Origin: a filamentous cyanobacterium ESFC-1
GTDB lineage: Bacteria > Cyanobacteriota > Cyanobacteriia > Cyanobacteriales > Spirulinaceae
Assembly: GCA_000380225.1 (NCBI GenBank)
Contig: KB904821.1
Coordinates: 2,741,056-2,805,055 of the forward strand
Length of the DNA stretch: 64,000 bases
Direction of reading: 5' to 3'
The notes beneath the pieces were generated by a model that searched no databases, was not told the DNA's origin, and was given only the letters and a program-made list of their open reading frames with translations. This document shows, piece by piece, positions 44,591 to 53,989 of this stretch (within the stretch, counting starts at the first letter, position 1; each line of letters starts with the position of its first letter). The translations under genes were made by a program, and so were the position numbers.

Positions 44591-47500
44591 CTCATCTGAG
44601 CTTGAATGAGCTGGCGAATTTCCTCAATATCCACCGGCTTCGTGATGTGGACATCAAAACCCGCCTCTTGAGCCTTCATTTTGTCTTCCTGCTGACCGTA
44701 GCCACTCATGGCAATCAAATACACCGATCGCAACTCCTCATCATTGCGGAGGGTACGAGCTACATCATAGCCGTCCATTTCTCCGGGTAAACCAATATCG
44801 CTAATCACTAAATCGGGCTTGAAGCTTCGAGCTTGGGCTATACCTGCTTCAGCACTATCCGCCATCTCAATTTCGTAGCCTAGACTTTCTAACAGCAGTT
44901 GAATCAGGAGGGCGGAGTCGAGGTTGTCTTCAATGACTAAGATACGAGAAGATACTGGAGTTGCCGCCATATCGTCAGTCTGGGGTGAATCGTCCTCACT
45001 CTCACTCACGGAATCCGGATCGCTCATGCGAGGCAGTTCGATGTGGATTTGGGAACCCTGTTCTAAACCCTCGCTGGTTGCCCAAATTTGACCTTGGTGC
45101 ATTTCAATTAAACCCCGTGTTAGGGCTAGACCCAAGCCCAAACCGCCGCTTTGTTTGCGGCTGTTTTCTTCTTGACTAAAGGGGATAAAAATGCGGTCGA
45201 GGGCTTCGGGAGTCATACCAATCCCAGAATCGGCGATCGCGACTGTAACCTTTTGTTCTGTACATTCTAGAGTAATCTCAATCCCATCGCCCTCATTAGA
45301 AAATTTAATGGCGTTGTACAGCACATTGGTAAAAGCTTGAGCCAGCCGAGTACGGTCTCCATTAACCCAAACTTCATCATCGGGTAACTGAAGATTACAT
45401 TGGATATTTTTTTGAGTGATGTCGGTGCGGCAATCTTCCCTGACTTCTTGCAGGATTAACACCAGATTGACGGGTTCGTAATCCAATTGAATTTTGTCAT
45501 AAGCCAAGCGAGAAGCATCCAAGAGATCGTCGATTAACCCCGTGAGCAATCGGGCTTGACGCTCCATAATTTCGCGGATGCGATCGAGGCGATCGCGATC
45601 TGTGGCTTGTTTGAGCAGGGCAAGGCTATGATACAAAGCATTGAGGGGGTTGCGGAGTTCGTGACCGAGAGCCGCCAGGAAACGGTCTTTGCGTCGGTCT
45701 GCTTCTTTGAGGGCTTCTTCGCTTTGTTTGCGATCGCTTATATCATAGTTCACGCCGATTACTTTGACGGGGTTTCCTTGTTCGTCACAGATAACGCGAC
45801 CCCGCGCGGCGATCCACCGCAATTGCTCATCGGGAAGAACCACCCGAAATTCGTCGATAAATTCTTCTTTGCGAGCAATTTGACTCTCAAAGTTCTGTTT
45901 GACCCGTTCTGCGTCTTCAGGATGGACGTATTGAAAGAATAGATCGCCACTGGGCCGTCCCACTTCTTCAGGATTTAGCCCGAACAGTTCATATTCGATC
46001 TCATTCCAAGTCGATAAATCGGTGGCGACATCGTACTCCCAAATGCCCATTTGACCCGCATCAATGGCCAGATCGAGGCGACTGCTACTTTGGGTCAGGG
46101 CTTCGGTTCTTTGATGGCGTTGGCAAGCGGCAGAAATGGTATTGGCGATCGCTTGCAAAAAAGAGGCATCATCTGAAGTGTATTGACGGGCTTGGCGGTT
46201 ATGAACGGCTAACACCCCATAAGGTCGCTCTAACCCGTGAATCGTGGCACTCAGACCGCTTTTAACTTCAATGCCGCGATCGCGCAAAATCGGCAAGAGA
46301 GGAAAGCGGTTTTCTGTGTCTCCATCTTCAACAACAAGGGCATTATTTTGACTGAGAGTATAACCCACTTGAGAATTATTCACCTCAACCGTCCCGTTAC
46401 CAATCAGGTCTTCTGGCCAATTTCTGCCCACGGTTAAGAGTAGTTGGCCCCCCGGTTGGGCCCCATCGCCTTGACACTGGAATAAACTGCAAAAGTCAGA
46501 AGGTAAGGTCTTACAAATAATTTCGATAACGCGATCGCAAATGGCGTGGAAATCTGTATTTTGAATCGCATATAATCCGATCTCCGCGATCGCGGTTTGC
46601 TGTTGGGCCCGGCGTTCGGCTTTATTTCTCGCTTGTCGTAAATCGGTAATATCAACAAAGGTCATCACCGCCCCATCGATGACGTTTTCGACGGTACGAT
46701 AAGGCATAATCCGCATTTTATAATGCCGATTTGATGAGGACATTTTCACCTGTTTTTCCAGGGGAATCAGCGTTCGCAAAACCTCATGAATATCCCTCGC
46801 GAGATCGGTACGGTCTAAAGACAAAGCAATATCGGTAATCGGACGGTTAACATCGGTTTGGATAAAGTTAAACAAATCCGTCGCAACCGGAGTAAACTGC
46901 TTAATTCTCAGTTGTCGGTCTAAAAAGATAGTAGCAATTTGGGTACTTTCTAAGAAGTTCTGCACATCGCTATTCAACTCATGCAATTCTTCAACTTTGC
47001 TGCGTAACTCGGCGTTGACCGTTTCTAATTCTTCATTAATTGACTGCATTTCTTCTTTTGAAGTTTGGAGTTCTTCGTTAGAAGATTGCAGTTCTTCATT
47101 CATCGATAATAATTCTTCATTGGCGGATTTGAGTTCTTCATTAGAATTCTCTAACTCCTCAATCGTCGTCCTGAGATGTTCTTTGGTTTTTTGTAATTCG
47201 ACTTCTAATTCCTGAACTAAAGGTCGGTCATCTTGGCTATTTACCCTTGATTCGCCACTACTTTCGCGATTGATGAGCCGAGTTTGCTCATCTTTAAAGA
47301 TAACCATCATCAAGCCATCATACTGGTCTTTATCTTTGACCGGACGCACAATTAAAGTTACTAACTGAATGCGGTCATCGTTTTCGATAGCAACTTTTTT
47401 GCGAATTACCGTTTTACGGTTTTTAAATGCTTCTTTAATCGCGGTGCGTAAATCTAAGCGTAAACCCCGACGAGCCAAATCAAAAATATTATTACTCGGA

Positions 47501-49245
47501 ACCCCTTGGGAGGGTTCTAAATATTTACCCGTGGAACCAAAAAAGTAGACCACTTCGCGCTGTTCGTTGACGATTACGCAGGGAGGTGAATATTCTTGCA
47601 GTAAAACTTTTTCGATAACTTCTTGGATTCGCTGCTGACGTTTTTTTTCTGGGGGTTGTCCCGTCAGTCCCAAAGAACGAAGTTGATCGCGGCTACCCAA
47701 AGAGAAATTTACTTTAGGTGAAACCATCACTTCTTTACGCTGGAAAATGCGATATTGTTTATCAATTGGATGAAATAACTCGCTGCGGTGATTTAAGTTT
47801 TCCGAAGGCCCTAAAAATAAATAACCCTCTGGACTCAACGCATAATGAAATAACGGCACTAAGTTATTTTTTAAGTCGGTATCAAAATAAATTAAAACAT
47901 TCCGACAGGCAACGAGGTCAATGCGGGAAAAAGGAGGATCGCTGATCAGACTATGTTGCGAAAAAATGCAAGTTTCGCGAATCGTTTTGTTGATTTGATA
48001 GCTATTATCTTGCTTAGTAAAATAAAGGTTGAGTCGGTTTTGGGTAATATGTTCGGCAATACCTTCGGGATAGCGCCCCTGACGGGCGAGTGCTAAACTG
48101 CGCCCATCGATGTCTGTGGCAAAAAGTTTGACGGAGGAACGCAAATCCCGAAAACCCATTACTTCATGCAATAAAATTGCAATCGAATAAGCTTCTTCTC
48201 CTGAAGAACAACCCGCTACCCAAATCCGAATCGGTCGTTCTGACGTACATTTTTCAGCTAAAGGCTTAATGACGTTTTCTTTTAAAGCTTCAAAGGCTTC
48301 AGGATCGCGGAAAAATTGCGTAACGCCGATTAATAAGTCTTGAAAGAGGGACTTAACTTCTTCTTCGCTATTTCCCAGTAATTTTATATACTCTGAAGCT
48401 GAGGTGGCGTGAGTAATGCGAATGCGGCGCTGAATGCGACGAACTAAAGTATTGGGTTTATAGTTACTAAAGTCATGGCCCAGTTTACTATGTAAAATTG
48501 AACAAATTTGGTCGAGCTTATCCGTAGTTTCGTTGACAATACTATCCAAACCGACATTTTCTTTTAAATCTCGAAAATGGCGGACATCTTCTAACAGTTT
48601 GGCTGGCATTTCTTCGACGGGTAAAACATAATCAATCAAACCTGTTAAGACAGCATTCCGGGGCATTCCGTCATATTTGGCGGTGTCGCTATCTTGCGCG
48701 ATCGCCAAGCCCCCATTTTCTTTAACAGCTTTTAAACCAATTGTGCCATCACTGCCCGTTCCTGATAAAATGATGCAAACGGCATTTTCTTTTTGATCTT
48801 CAGCTAAGGAAGTAAAGAAAAGATCAATAGGTGTACGATGTCCCCTCGCTTCTTTCGGCGGCTTTAACTGTAGGGTTCGTTGCTTTAAAGTTAAGGTTGT
48901 ATTAGGAGGAATAACATAAACATGATTCGGCTGTACCCGCATTTCATTTTCGGCTTGAACCACGCTCATTTCCGTTTCTTTGTCCAAGAGTTCTGACAGT
49001 AAACTTTCGTGGTTGGGAGCCAGATGAGAAATCAAAACAAAGGCCATGCCACTGTCGTCTCTCATGTTTCTTAAAAAGGTTTGAAACGCCTCTAAACCTC
49101 CGGCAGAAGCACCAATACCTACGATCAAAAACCCGTTTTCTGTGTTGTCATTCATGGCTGTATTTTCATCAGTCGATGCTGCGTCAGTTGACCCGTCAGG
49201 AACAGGATTGAGCGCGTTATCGTCGTTTTCGTTACGATGAGACAT
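44584..49245 (-). CDS. CheB-CheR-PAS-GAF-PAS hybrid histidine kinase with receiver
   Basis: This is a 1553-residue soluble signalling protein. In order: a CheB methylesterase domain (about 38-230; GIGASAGGLEAF, SHLAPNHESLL, SGTGSDGTIGLKA give the catalytic Ser, His and Asp); a CheR methyltransferase (about 250-510; LVRRIQRRIRITHA, WVAGCSSGEEAYS); a long coiled coil rich in NEELKSANEEL (about 655-745); PAS; GAF (about 880-1030); PAS/PAC (about 1045-1165); HisKA with FLAALGHELRNPLNAL; HATPase (GLGLGLALTRGLIEMHQG); and a C-terminal receiver (PDLVISDIGLPGEMDGYD). This architecture is known from many bacteria as a composite chemotaxis-like kinase. Its target receptors are not visible here. A separate CheB gene lies 428 bp upstream on the same strand. 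Confidence 0.93.
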   Translation of the reverse strand: MSHRNENDDNALNPVPDGSTDAASTDENTAMNDNTENGFLIVGIGASAGGLEAFQTFLRNMRDDSGMAFVLISHLAPNHESLLSELLDKETEMSVVQAENEMRVQPNHVYVIPPNTTLTLKQRTLQLKPPKEARGHRTPIDLFFTSLAEDQKENAVCIILSGTGSDGTIGLKAVKENGGLAIAQDSDTAKYDGMPRNAVLTGLIDYVLPVEEMPAKLLEDVRHFRDLKENVGLDSIVNETTDKLDQICSILHSKLGHDFSNYKPNTLVRRIQRRIRITHATSASEYIKLLGNSEEEVKSLFQDLLIGVTQFFRDPEAFEALKENVIKPLAEKCTSERPIRIWVAGCSSGEEAYSIAILLHEVMGFRDLRSSVKLFATDIDGRSLALARQGRYPEGIAEHITQNRLNLYFTKQDNSYQINKTIRETCIFSQHSLISDPPFSRIDLVACRNVLIYFDTDLKNNLVPLFHYALSPEGYLFLGPSENLNHRSELFHPIDKQYRIFQRKEVMVSPKVNFSLGSRDQLRSLGLTGQPPEKKRQQRIQEVIEKVLLQEYSPPCVIVNEQREVVYFFGSTGKYLEPSQGVPSNNIFDLARRGLRLDLRTAIKEAFKNRKTVIRKKVAIENDDRIQLVTLIVRPVKDKDQYDGLMMVIFKDEQTRLINRESSGESRVNSQDDRPLVQELEVELQKTKEHLRTTIEELENSNEELKSANEELLSMNEELQSSNEELQTSKEEMQSINEELETVNAELRSKVEELHELNSDVQNFLESTQIATIFLDRQLRIKQFTPVATDLFNFIQTDVNRPITDIALSLDRTDLARDIHEVLRTLIPLEKQVKMSSSNRHYKMRIMPYRTVENVIDGAVMTFVDITDLRQARNKAERRAQQQTAIAEIGLYAIQNTDFHAICDRVIEIICKTLPSDFCSLFQCQGDGAQPGGQLLLTVGRNWPEDLIGNGTVEVNNSQVGYTLSQNNALVVEDGDTENRFPLLPILRDRGIEVKSGLSATIHGLERPYGVLAVHNRQARQYTSDDASFLQAIANTISAACQRHQRTEALTQSSSRLDLAIDAGQMGIWEYDVATDLSTWNEIEYELFGLNPEEVGRPSGDLFFQYVHPEDAERVKQNFESQIARKEEFIDEFRVVLPDEQLRWIAARGRVICDEQGNPVKVIGVNYDISDRKQSEEALKEADRRKDRFLAALGHELRNPLNALYHSLALLKQATDRDRLDRIREIMERQARLLTGLIDDLLDASRLAYDKIQLDYEPVNLVLILQEVREDCRTDITQKNIQCNLQLPDDEVWVNGDRTRLAQAFTNVLYNAIKFSNEGDGIEITLECTEQKVTVAIADSGIGMTPEALDRIFIPFSQEENSRKQSGGLGLGLALTRGLIEMHQGQIWATSEGLEQGSQIHIELPRMSDPDSVSESEDDSPQTDDMAATPVSSRILVIEDNLDSALLIQLLLESLGYEIEMADSAEAGIAQARSFKPDLVISDIGLPGEMDGYDVARTLRNDEELRSVYLIAMSGYGQQEDKMKAQEAGFDVHITKPVDIEEIRQLIQAQMSN

Positions 49246-49673
49246 TATGGGTTCAATGTTGAGCAGTATTTCTCAGCCAATTGCCATTTCTTGATGATGA
49301 TTGTCAGGAGCAGTGATTGACTCAGGTTTGTTCGCTCCAGAAAGCAACATACCCTAATTTTAGCACTTCAGTTGGATAGAGATACCCTTTTTTATTCAGC
49401 CTTCGGTAATGAAAGAAAAGGTGATTTTAGGATAAGTGAGTTGATGTTGAAAACTTTGACCTTAAATTTACCTTTGTTTCCCCTATTTGATTGAGAAGAT
49501 TATAAGCCTTCATTCTAGAGGATCGCCCCAAAATTTGTCAAATCCTGGCGACTTTTTGACCCAATTCAAATTGTAGTCAAAAGTAGATTCGGTATGATAT
49601 TCGAGGATTAAATGAGCCGAAAAATCAAAAGAAAGAAGCAAATTGGGTGGGTTTCCCCCAAAGCAAAAAAGCC
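49246..49673. other. intergenic region between the hybrid kinase and cheB
   Basis: AT-rich, without a coding frame. It holds a fragment GATTCGGTATGATATTCGAGGAT (near 49590) similar to the ends of the MITE-like elements. The AATTGTAGTCAAAA at about 49569 matches half of the inverted repeat ahead of cas3'. Confidence 0.4.
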
Positions 49674-50654
49674 TTAATTCGAGTCAGTGAGTAATTTTCT
49701 CAACATTTGCGAATGAGTCCGCGATTCTTCGGCCCGTTCGTAGAATATCTCCGCCGATTTATCGCGACCTTTGCGGTTTTCATCTTCTGCCATAGAAAAC
49801 GCCAAACGCGATCGCTCCTCCATCATTCGCATCGCTGCCCACAATGCTTTTTCTAGCGCCTTATCTTGTTGATTGAGCAAACTTTTCGCCGTAAAACCAT
49901 GACCCACATGACAGCGATATCGCCGTACTGAATCAACATCGATTTGCCACAAGGGGCCGCTACACTCCGGGCAACTCATGGGAACCAACGAACCCAGGGT
50001 TTTCGTCTCCGGCACATCGCTGAAAATACGTTCGGAGATCGCGGCTTCGGTTTTAATATTTTCGGGGATTGGGGAAGTTTTATGGTTGGGCTGTTGAATG
50101 ATTTTCGCGATCGCGCTGGCCATTTGGTCTAACGGCAGTTGATAATCCACTTCTCCTACCGCCGCGATCGCATTACGGGGCATATCTGGGTGTTGAGCAT
50201 CCTCCGGGTCTTGTACCATCGTAATCCCGTTACAGTGTTTCACCGCCAACAAACCCGAACTACCATCATCCAAAAAGCCCGTCATAATCACGCCCAACAC
50301 TTGCGCCTCATAAGCCACCGCCGCCGAACGAAATAAAGGATCGATGGCGGGACGATGGCGATTTTCTCGCGGGCCGCGATATAACCGGATAAAACCCTGC
50401 TTCACCAACAAATGGCGATCGGGAGGGGCAACATAAACATAACCCTTTTGAATTTTCTCCCCATTTTCAGGGTTTTTAACCCTCAAGTCACTCACATTGT
50501 TCAGCAGTTTGGCTAAATGACTCGGAGAATTGGCCGGAATGTGTAAGACCACAAAAAAAGAGGCTTCTAGGTTACCTGGCAGTTCGGTAAATAGCTGCCT
50601 GAGCGCTTCAAATCCGCCAGCAGAAGCACCAATAACAACAATCTGGGGTTTCAT
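49674..50654 (-). CDS. chemotaxis-type protein-glutamate methylesterase CheB (no receiver)
   Basis: This is a 326-residue protein. The N-terminal two thirds are a CheB catalytic domain: VIGASAGGFEALRQL (Ser), VVLHIPANSPSHLAKLL (His) and GVIMTGFLDDGSSGLLAVK (Asp). No receiver domain precedes it. The C-terminal part carries CPECSGPLWQIDVDSVRRYRCHVGHGFTAKSLL, a possible zinc-binding Cys/His segment seen in related stand-alone CheB proteins, and then a helical end. It likely acts in the same signalling branch as the large hybrid downstream, by proximity. Confidence 0.9.
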   Translation of the reverse strand: MKPQIVVIGASAGGFEALRQLFTELPGNLEASFFVVLHIPANSPSHLAKLLNNVSDLRVKNPENGEKIQKGYVYVAPPDRHLLVKQGFIRLYRGPRENRHRPAIDPLFRSAAVAYEAQVLGVIMTGFLDDGSSGLLAVKHCNGITMVQDPEDAQHPDMPRNAIAAVGEVDYQLPLDQMASAIAKIIQQPNHKTSPIPENIKTEAAISERIFSDVPETKTLGSLVPMSCPECSGPLWQIDVDSVRRYRCHVGHGFTAKSLLNQQDKALEKALWAAMRMMEERSRLAFSMAEDENRKGRDKSAEIFYERAEESRTHSQMLRKLLTDSN

Positions 50655-50700
50655 TCTATATTCGATCGATTTTCTCGTAAATTAATGATTGGTCAACAGT

Positions 50701-51552
50701 TTACTCATCCGGAAACAAGCGCTCGAAATCTTCTACAAAACTACCACCCCGTTTAGAATTGATCCGCAACCAGCGATCGTCTTCCAGCATATCGTAAGTT
50801 AAGGGTTCAGAGGTTCTCAACTGCAACTCGCCCCTTTGGGCCAAACTGGTCGGGGGATGGTCTACCATCAACGCTTCTAGGGTTTCAATGCGCTTTGGCA
50901 CTGCCGGATGGGTGTCGCTGTCCACCAAGGCCTGAGGCAACCGCGAAAGCACATCAAAGCCCCGAAAACACCCCTCAGTCTCAAAACCCGCCGTGGCCGC
51001 GTAACGATAGCCCCAGGAGTCCGCTTCTAGCTCTTGCTCCCGCCGTAGCTGTGCCGATTTTTCGGCAAACTCAGCCTGTTCTTCTTCAGAATCGTGCATT
51101 TCCATTTGTTCTCGCCATTGAGCCCGGCGAGAAGTCCAGATGGCGGCGTGTTGGTGGGTATGGTGCGCCATTTCGTGAGCCACCACACAAGCCAACGCCG
51201 AGGCATCCCCGGCAGTTTGGTCGAGCAAGCCAAAATTAATGATAATCAAATTGGCTTCGGTGGCGTAGGCGTTGATGTTGTTGTTGTCTTCGATAATGAC
51301 TCGCCAGGGATGTTCATCTAAGTTGTTAGCTCGCGCAAGACGGTCAATAATGCGATAAAGCACATAAAGGTTGTCGGGTAACTCAGCCTGGGCTTGGTCG
51401 TAGACGTTTTCAAAGGTTTCGGTTTCGCTCGTCTCAGGGGCAGATTCGGGGGGTTCTGCGGCGATCGCGGGGGGGTGTAAACCGGGGGCAAAACTCAAAG
51501 CCCAGAGGGTCGCGATCGCGGTAGCACTTTGTCGGAAGTGAGCTTTTATCAT
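50701..51552 (-). CDS. M48 family metalloprotease, exported
   Basis: This 283-residue protein has a signal peptide (MIKAHFRQSATAIATLWALSFAPGLHPPAIAAEPP). The zinc site is VVAHEMAHHTHQHAAIW (HExxH), with the third ligand in REQELEADSWGYRYAATAGF. It resembles periplasmic BepA/LoiP-type proteases, which deal with outer-membrane protein quality. The ATG at 51552 is chosen because it places the signal peptide at the N-terminus; a longer frame adds 11 residues. Confidence 0.9.
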   Translation of the reverse strand: MIKAHFRQSATAIATLWALSFAPGLHPPAIAAEPPESAPETSETETFENVYDQAQAELPDNLYVLYRIIDRLARANNLDEHPWRVIIEDNNNINAYATEANLIIINFGLLDQTAGDASALACVVAHEMAHHTHQHAAIWTSRRAQWREQMEMHDSEEEQAEFAEKSAQLRREQELEADSWGYRYAATAGFETEGCFRGFDVLSRLPQALVDSDTHPAVPKRIETLEALMVDHPPTSLAQRGELQLRTSEPLTYDMLEDDRWLRINSKRGGSFVEDFERLFPDE

Positions 51553-52006
51553 AGTTCTAAGGATGGGAAAAACGGTGATGCCCATTTGAGGGTGACGAAT
51601 CCTAATATTTCTAAGGCTAACTTACGCTATGCAGCGATCGCCCCAAAGGGGTTCGATCTTCAAGGTCATATCAAATCCGAAAAAACAACCACGCTTCGCG
51701 AGAACCCCGGTTTCTGGCCAAAATCATAATTTTACTGTGTAAGCCGGTAAGAAACCGGGGTTCTTAATCCCCACTCATTAAAACGGTCAAGTTTTCCGAA
51801 TTTAGGGACAAAAGCCCGATAACCCAGAATCATGGCCAAAAAACCTCCTCTCTATTCCTCTCCACAACCCTAAAAAAATATTACATTCAGCCGAATCGGG
51901 CGCGATCGTTGCTTTAATTTTCGTGAGTGTGAATGTAGAACCTAGACCCCAACCCCCAACTCAACCGCATCATCACCACTGAACACCCACTACCAAATCA
52001 AGTGCA
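51553..52006. other. intergenic region between divergent M48 protease and gltD genes
   Basis: This holds the truncated MITE-like copy B, listed separately, and the promoter region of gltD. I looked for an NtcA site (GTA-N8-TAC) ahead of gltD and found none that is convincing. Confidence 0.4.
51668..51790. mobile_element. MITE-like palindromic element, copy B (one end lost)
   Basis: It starts ATATCAAATCCG and follows the reverse complement of copy A closely (AGAACCCCGGTTTCTGGC, TTTTACTGT, GTAAGAAACCGGGGTT, CCCCACT). The second terminal repeat is missing. Its right boundary is approximate. Confidence 0.65.
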
Positions 52007-53491
52007 ATGGGAAAACCAACCGGCTTCATGGAATTTTTGCGCGAACTTCCCCTCGAAGTAAGCCCTCGCGATCGCATCCGCAACTGGGACGAGTTTCATC
52101 TCCACACCCCCGACGAAAAACTCCAAACCCAAGCAGCCCGTTGTATGGATTGCGGTACGCCCTTTTGCCACACCGGAACCACCTTCGGCGGTATGGCCAG
52201 TGGTTGTCCGATTAACAACCTCATTCCCGAATGGAATGACCTCATTTACAGAGGATTGTGGCGAGAAGCCCTTGACCGCCTCCACAAAACCAACAACTTC
52301 CCCGAATTTACAGGCCGCGTCTGTCCTGCCCCCTGCGAAGGCGCTTGCGTCCTCGGCATCACCAACCCCCCGGTCACGATTAAAAATATCGAATATTCCA
52401 TCATCGAAAAAGGCTGGGAATCCGGCTGGGTTGAACCCTCACCGCCCCAAAAACGCACCGGAAAGAAAGTCGCCGTCATTGGTTCAGGCCCCGCCGGATT
52501 GTGCGCGGCCGCCCAACTCAACACCGCCGGCCACACCGTCACCGTTTACGAACGGGCCGACCGTCCTGGGGGCTTGCTGATGTATGGCATTCCCAACATG
52601 AAGCTTGACAAGCAAGAAGTCGTCCTGCGGCGGCTGAAAGTCCTCGAAGACGAAGGGGTAATTTTTGTTTGCAATACCGAAGTCGGTAAAGATGTCCCCG
52701 TTGAAACCCTATTGCAAGGATTTGACGCGGTGGTATTGTGTACCGGATCGACTCGTCCCAGGGATTTACCGATCGCAGGCCGCGACCTCAAAGGCATTCA
52801 CTTCGCCATGGACTTCCTCACCGCCAACACCCAAGCCGTCCTCGATGGCAGTCCCGGCGAAAACTACATCTCCGCCGCCGGAAAAGATGTGGTAATTATT
52901 GGCGGGGGCGATACCGGAACCGATTGCGTTGGCACATCCATTCGCCATGGTTGCAAAAGCGTCACCCAACTGGAAATCATGCCCAAACCGCCCACCGAAC
53001 GGGCAGCCAATAATCCCTGGCCCGAATGGCCTAAAACCTATCGCCTCGATTACGGTCAAGAAGAAGCCGTGACCCAGTTTGGCGAAGACCCCCGGTGTTA
53101 TACCACCACCGCCACGAAGTTTGAAGGGGACGAAAACGGCCAAATTAAAGCCATTCATACCGCCCAAATTGAATGGGTGAAAAACGAAGCGGGCCGCTTT
53201 ACCCCCAACCCCATCCCCGGAACTGAAAAAGTGATTCCGGCGCAGTTGGTGTTGCTGGCTATGGGTTTCCTCGGCCCCGAACAGCCGTTGTTAGATGCCT
53301 TGGGTTTAGACCGCGATGGGCGCTCTAATGTTAAAGCCGATTACGAGAAATATAACACCAGTATTCCCGGTGTATTTGCCGCAGGGGATTGTCGTCGCGG
53401 TCAAAGCCTGGTGGTGTGGGCGTTTAATGAAGGTCGTGGCGTGGCCCGCGAGTGCGATCGCTACCTCATGGGTCACAGCGATTTACCCTAG
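52007..53491 (+). CDS. gltD: glutamate synthase (NADPH) small subunit
   Basis: This is a 494-residue flavoprotein. The N-terminal Fe-S cysteines are in [13 protein letters not shown] and [15 protein letters not shown]; the FAD site is [17 protein letters not shown]; and the NADPH site is [44 protein letters not shown] closes the FAD domain. It transfers electrons from NADPH to the large GltB subunit in nitrogen assimilation. gltB is not in this window. The start [15 protein letters not shown] agrees with the family. Confidence 0.96.
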   Translation: MGKPTGFMEFLRELPLEVSPRDRIRNWDEFHLHTPDEKLQTQAARCMDCGTPFCHTGTTFGGMASGCPINNLIPEWNDLIYRGLWREALDRLHKTNNFPEFTGRVCPAPCEGACVLGITNPPVTIKNIEYSIIEKGWESGWVEPSPPQKRTGKKVAVIGSGPAGLCAAAQLNTAGHTVTVYERADRPGGLLMYGIPNMKLDKQEVVLRRLKVLEDEGVIFVCNTEVGKDVPVETLLQGFDAVVLCTGSTRPRDLPIAGRDLKGIHFAMDFLTANTQAVLDGSPGENYISAAGKDVVIIGGGDTGTDCVGTSIRHGCKSVTQLEIMPKPPTERAANNPWPEWPKTYRLDYGQEEAVTQFGEDPRCYTTTATKFEGDENGQIKAIHTAQIEWVKNEAGRFTPNPIPGTEKVIPAQLVLLAMGFLGPEQPLLDALGLDRDGRSNVKADYEKYNTSIPGVFAAGDCRRGQSLVVWAFNEGRGVARECDRYLMGHSDLP

Positions 53492-53529
53492 TTCAAATTG
53501 ATTTTCCCATTCAAAAGGAAGGAAAGATT

Positions 53530-53739
53530 ATGGTTTCTGTCCGCACGATTTATCACAATCTGCGTTTTTGCGACAATTGCCCAGACCCAGCGATAAGTGC
53601 CAGTTATCGCGAAGCGGCCCAAAACGCGATCGCCGATTCTAAAATCAGTTTAGTCTGGCGGCAGGCGATCGCGAAACGACTCAACCAAGTCAACCAAAGT
53701 CTAGCCCGTCTCACGGTTGGCCCCAACGATAGTTACTAA
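53530..53739 (+). CDS. small hypothetical protein downstream of gltD
   Basis: This is a 69-residue protein, MVSVRTIYHNLRFCDNCPDPAISASYREAAQNAIADSKISLVWRQAIAKRLNQ, with a CDNC pair and a basic helical middle. The start ATG at 53530 has a strong ribosome site (AAGGAAGGAAAG). It lies 38 bp after gltD and is followed by a hairpin, so it is probably the last gene of the gltD transcript. No family is recognised. Confidence 0.65.
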   Translation: MVSVRTIYHNLRFCDNCPDPAISASYREAAQNAIADSKISLVWRQAIAKRLNQVNQSLARLTVGPNDSY

Positions 53740-53775
53740 GATTGCCCAGATTTCTAACATTTGAAGCGATATTCA

Positions 53776-53804
53776 GCCAAGTTTGTTTCGGCAGACTTGG
53801 TTTT
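53776..53804 (+). terminator. hairpin terminator after the small gene
   Basis: CCAAGTTTG (53777-53785) and CAGACTTGG (53792-53800) form a 9-bp stem with one G-U type mismatch and a six-base loop, followed by TTTTA. Confidence 0.65.
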
Positions 53805-53839
53805 ATGGCGTATCGGATTTGGTATGACACACATACGAG

Positions 53840-53910
53840 CGGTGGGTTACGGCGGATAGCCAGAGTGCAGTTATAGCGAGAGTTTTAGCCGCCTAACCCA
53901 CCCTACTGGC
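53840..53910. repeat. 70-bp palindromic dispersed repeat, copy 2
   Basis: CGGTGGGTTACGGCGGAT ... CCGCCTAACCCACCCTACTGGC, the same element as at 1465-1534. It is preceded by GGCGTATCGGATTTGGTATG, which also occurs (inverted) at the end of the broken SDR gene. Confidence 0.7.
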
Positions 53911-53989
53911 TAATGACCAATGACAAATGACAAAGAACAAATGACTATTAGTTTTACAATGTATAAAACAAATTAGTTTTACGTCAGCA

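Noticed and set aside
51553-52006. NtcA-type binding site ahead of gltD
   Set aside because: No GTA-N8-TAC with a suitable -10 box was found.
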